DNA of 64,000 nucleotides, from the NCBI GenBank assembly GCA_045565285.1, contig JBJLFR010000036.1:46361-110360 (forward strand), given 5' to 3'. A model generated the notes under the pieces. The model saw nothing but the letters and a program-made list of their open reading frames with translations, was not told where the DNA came from and did not search any database. The DNA is from CACIIZ01 sp045565285. GTDB lineage: Bacteria; Pseudomonadota; Alphaproteobacteria; Rhodobacterales; Rhodobacteraceae. A program made the translations under genes and the position numbers. Shown piece by piece: positions 62,988 to 64,000 of the stretch (position 1 is the stretch's first letter; the number at the start of each line of letters is the position of its first letter).

Positions 62988-64000
62988 CTAATCATTATTA
63001 TTAAAAAAATTGTAAATTTTCTCTGCTAAATTACTAGATATTCCTTGAACCTTTTGTAATTCATTTATTGAAGCTTTAGACACTTCTTTAGTAGAACCAA
63101 ACTTCATAAGCAAATTTTTTCTTCTAATCCCACCTAATCCAGTTATTTCATCTAACCTAGTACTCAAAATAGATTTACTCCTTTTTTGTCTGTGTGCACC
63201 AATTACAAATCTATGAACCTCATCTCTTAATCTTTGAAAAAAATATCTTAAAGCATCATTATGAGGTATTTCTATTTGAATATTATTTTTATAGTAAAAT
63301 CTTTCTTGACCAGAATTTCTTTTTTGCCCTTTTGCAATTGCAATGATTGGGATTTCACCATGACCAATCTCTTCAAGAAAATTTTTTACAACTGATAATT
63401 GTCCTTTTCCTCCATCTAAAATTATTACATCAGGAATTTTTAAATCTTGTGATGAATTTTTTTTATTGAATCTTTTAGTAAATACATATTTCATCATAGA
63501 AGTATCATCCCTATTTTCTAATTCTTCTAGTTCAATATTAAATTTACGATATTCTGATTTCATAAGGCCATCTGTTCCAGATACTACCATAGCCCCTACA
63601 GCATAGGTACCTTGAATATGTGAATTATCATAAACTTCAATTCTTTCTGGAGAGTTTTCAAGACCCAAAAGGTCTGCTATTTTTGTAAGTAATTTTTTTT
63701 GAGTAGAGTTTTCTGCCATTTTTCGTTCTAGGCTTTCCCTAGCATTCCTTAGCGCATCAAAAACTAATTCTTTTTTTTCTCCTTTTTGTGGGTTATTGAT
63801 CTTTACATTTTTCCCAATTTTTTGAGTAAATACAGTTTCCATAAGATTTTTATTATCTATTTCATTAGATAATAAAACCAATTTTGAAGGTATTCTATTT
63901 AAATAAAATTGACCTAGAAAAGCTTCCATAATTTCTTTTTCAGTCATATCAGAAGAAACTTTTGGATAATAATCTCTATTCCCCCAATTTTGATTATATC
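62988..64000 (-). CDS. uvrC: excinuclease ABC subunit C, C-terminal part (cut by window edge)
   Basis: Nucleotide-excision repair endonuclease. About 337 residues are visible; the frame stays open to the window edge (QNWGNRDYYPKVSSD precedes the first internal methionine at 63947), so the 5' end lies beyond 64000. It shows the UVR-region, the RNase H-like domain (EVYDNSHIQGTYAVGAMVV, PDVIILDGGKGQLSVVK) and the helix-hairpin-helix end (LDEITGLGGIRRKNLLMKFGS). Precedes pgsA. Confidence 0.95.
   Translation of the reverse strand, partial: YNQNWGNRDYYPKVSSDMTEKEIMEAFLGQFYLNRIPSKLVLLSNEIDNKNLMETVFTQKIGKNVKINNPQKGEKKELVFDALRNARESLERKMAENSTQKKLLTKIADLLGLENSPERIEVYDNSHIQGTYAVGAMVVSGTDGLMKSEYRKFNIELEELENRDDTSMMKYVFTKRFNKKNSSQDLKIPDVIILDGGKGQLSVVKNFLEEIGHGEIPIIAIAKGQKRNSGQERFYYKNNIQIEIPHNDALRYFFQRLRDEVHRFVIGAHRQKRSKSILSTRLDEITGLGGIRRKNLLMKFGSTKEVSKASINELQKVQGISSNLAEKIYNFFNNND

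Noticed and set aside
1..64000. CRISPR arrays, insertion sequences or prophage
   Set aside because: I saw no spaced direct repeats, transposases, integrases or phage structural genes anywhere in the window.

Overview
The window is chromosomal DNA from a very AT-rich, gene-dense alphaproteobacterium with a streamlined genome, most likely a free-living marine lineage of the SAR11 / HIMB59 / AEGEAN-169 / SAR116 kind. The evidence for Alphaproteobacteria is the presence of GcrA, the DUF1013 regulator TrcR, a COQ9-rpsU divergent pair, the cox cluster running on through surf1, thrC and an M16 peptidase, uvrC-pgsA-moaD-moaE, and ffh-chorismate mutase-rpsP-rimM-trmD-rplS-rpmE. Genus cannot be fixed from the sequence alone. 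Intergenic gaps are tiny, genes often overlap, and TTG/GTG starts are frequent. I see no mobile elements, CRISPR arrays or phage genes.

Layout. 1-2.6 kb (minus): tRNA-Trp, secE, nusG, rplK, rplA, an L10-type leader and the 5' part of rplJ. 2.8-4.9 kb: metG (frameshifted) and a DUF2177 membrane protein. 4.9-6.0 kb: a 1.1 kb gap without an obvious conserved gene, holding an extended -10 promoter, a 15-bp inverted repeat and a 39-codon candidate ORF, followed by tRNA-Leu(UAA). 6.1-8.2 kb: a methionine/C1 module made of a stand-alone MetH-type reactivation domain, a PF13769 protein and a MetF-like reductase (frameshifted). 8.2-10.2 kb: argF-argD. 10.5-15.1 kb: gcrA, a DUF1178 gene, lysC, ptsP. 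15.1-19.7 kb: GNATs, a flavin reductase, a D-lactate/glycolate-type FAD oxidase and an M16 peptidase. 19.7-25.2 kb (minus): thrC, surf1, ctaE, ctaG, a CoxF-like gene, ctaB, ctaC, with ctaD (subunit I) absent from its usual place. 25.3-33.5 kb: tldD, topA, rnr (frameshifted), then convergent zapE (frameshifted) and trhO. 33.7-38.1 kb: ffh through rpmE. 38.1-48.3 kb: a D,D-carboxypeptidase, clpS, an RsmC-like methyltransferase, an atypical SDR, trcR, coq9, rpsU, a previously easy-to-miss 46-aa aa3-oxidase subunit IV, an MBL hydrolase, a DmdC-like acyl-CoA dehydrogenase, sua5, yqgE. 48.3-55.6 kb: a DsbD N-domain protein, an RND pump with its adaptor, moaB, a degenerate uracil-DNA glycosylase. 55.7-64 kb: pyrB with a pseudo-dihydroorotase, plsY, gshA, rsmE, ubiA, moaE, moaD, pgsA and the 3' part of uvrC.

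The most notable pattern is that four housekeeping genes (metG, metF-like, rnr, zapE) are each broken by one single-base shift, three of them inside A/T homopolymers of 8, 12 and 9 bases. Either the assembly carries homopolymer errors or the organism tolerates such tracts by slippage. Other points: a G9 tract forming the ribosome-binding site of ctaC, and several enzyme homologues that have lost catalytic residues (dihydroorotase, UDG, SDR). There is also a 31-bp near-perfect palindrome between yqgE and the DsbD-like gene. I did not find a clearly new multi-gene system.
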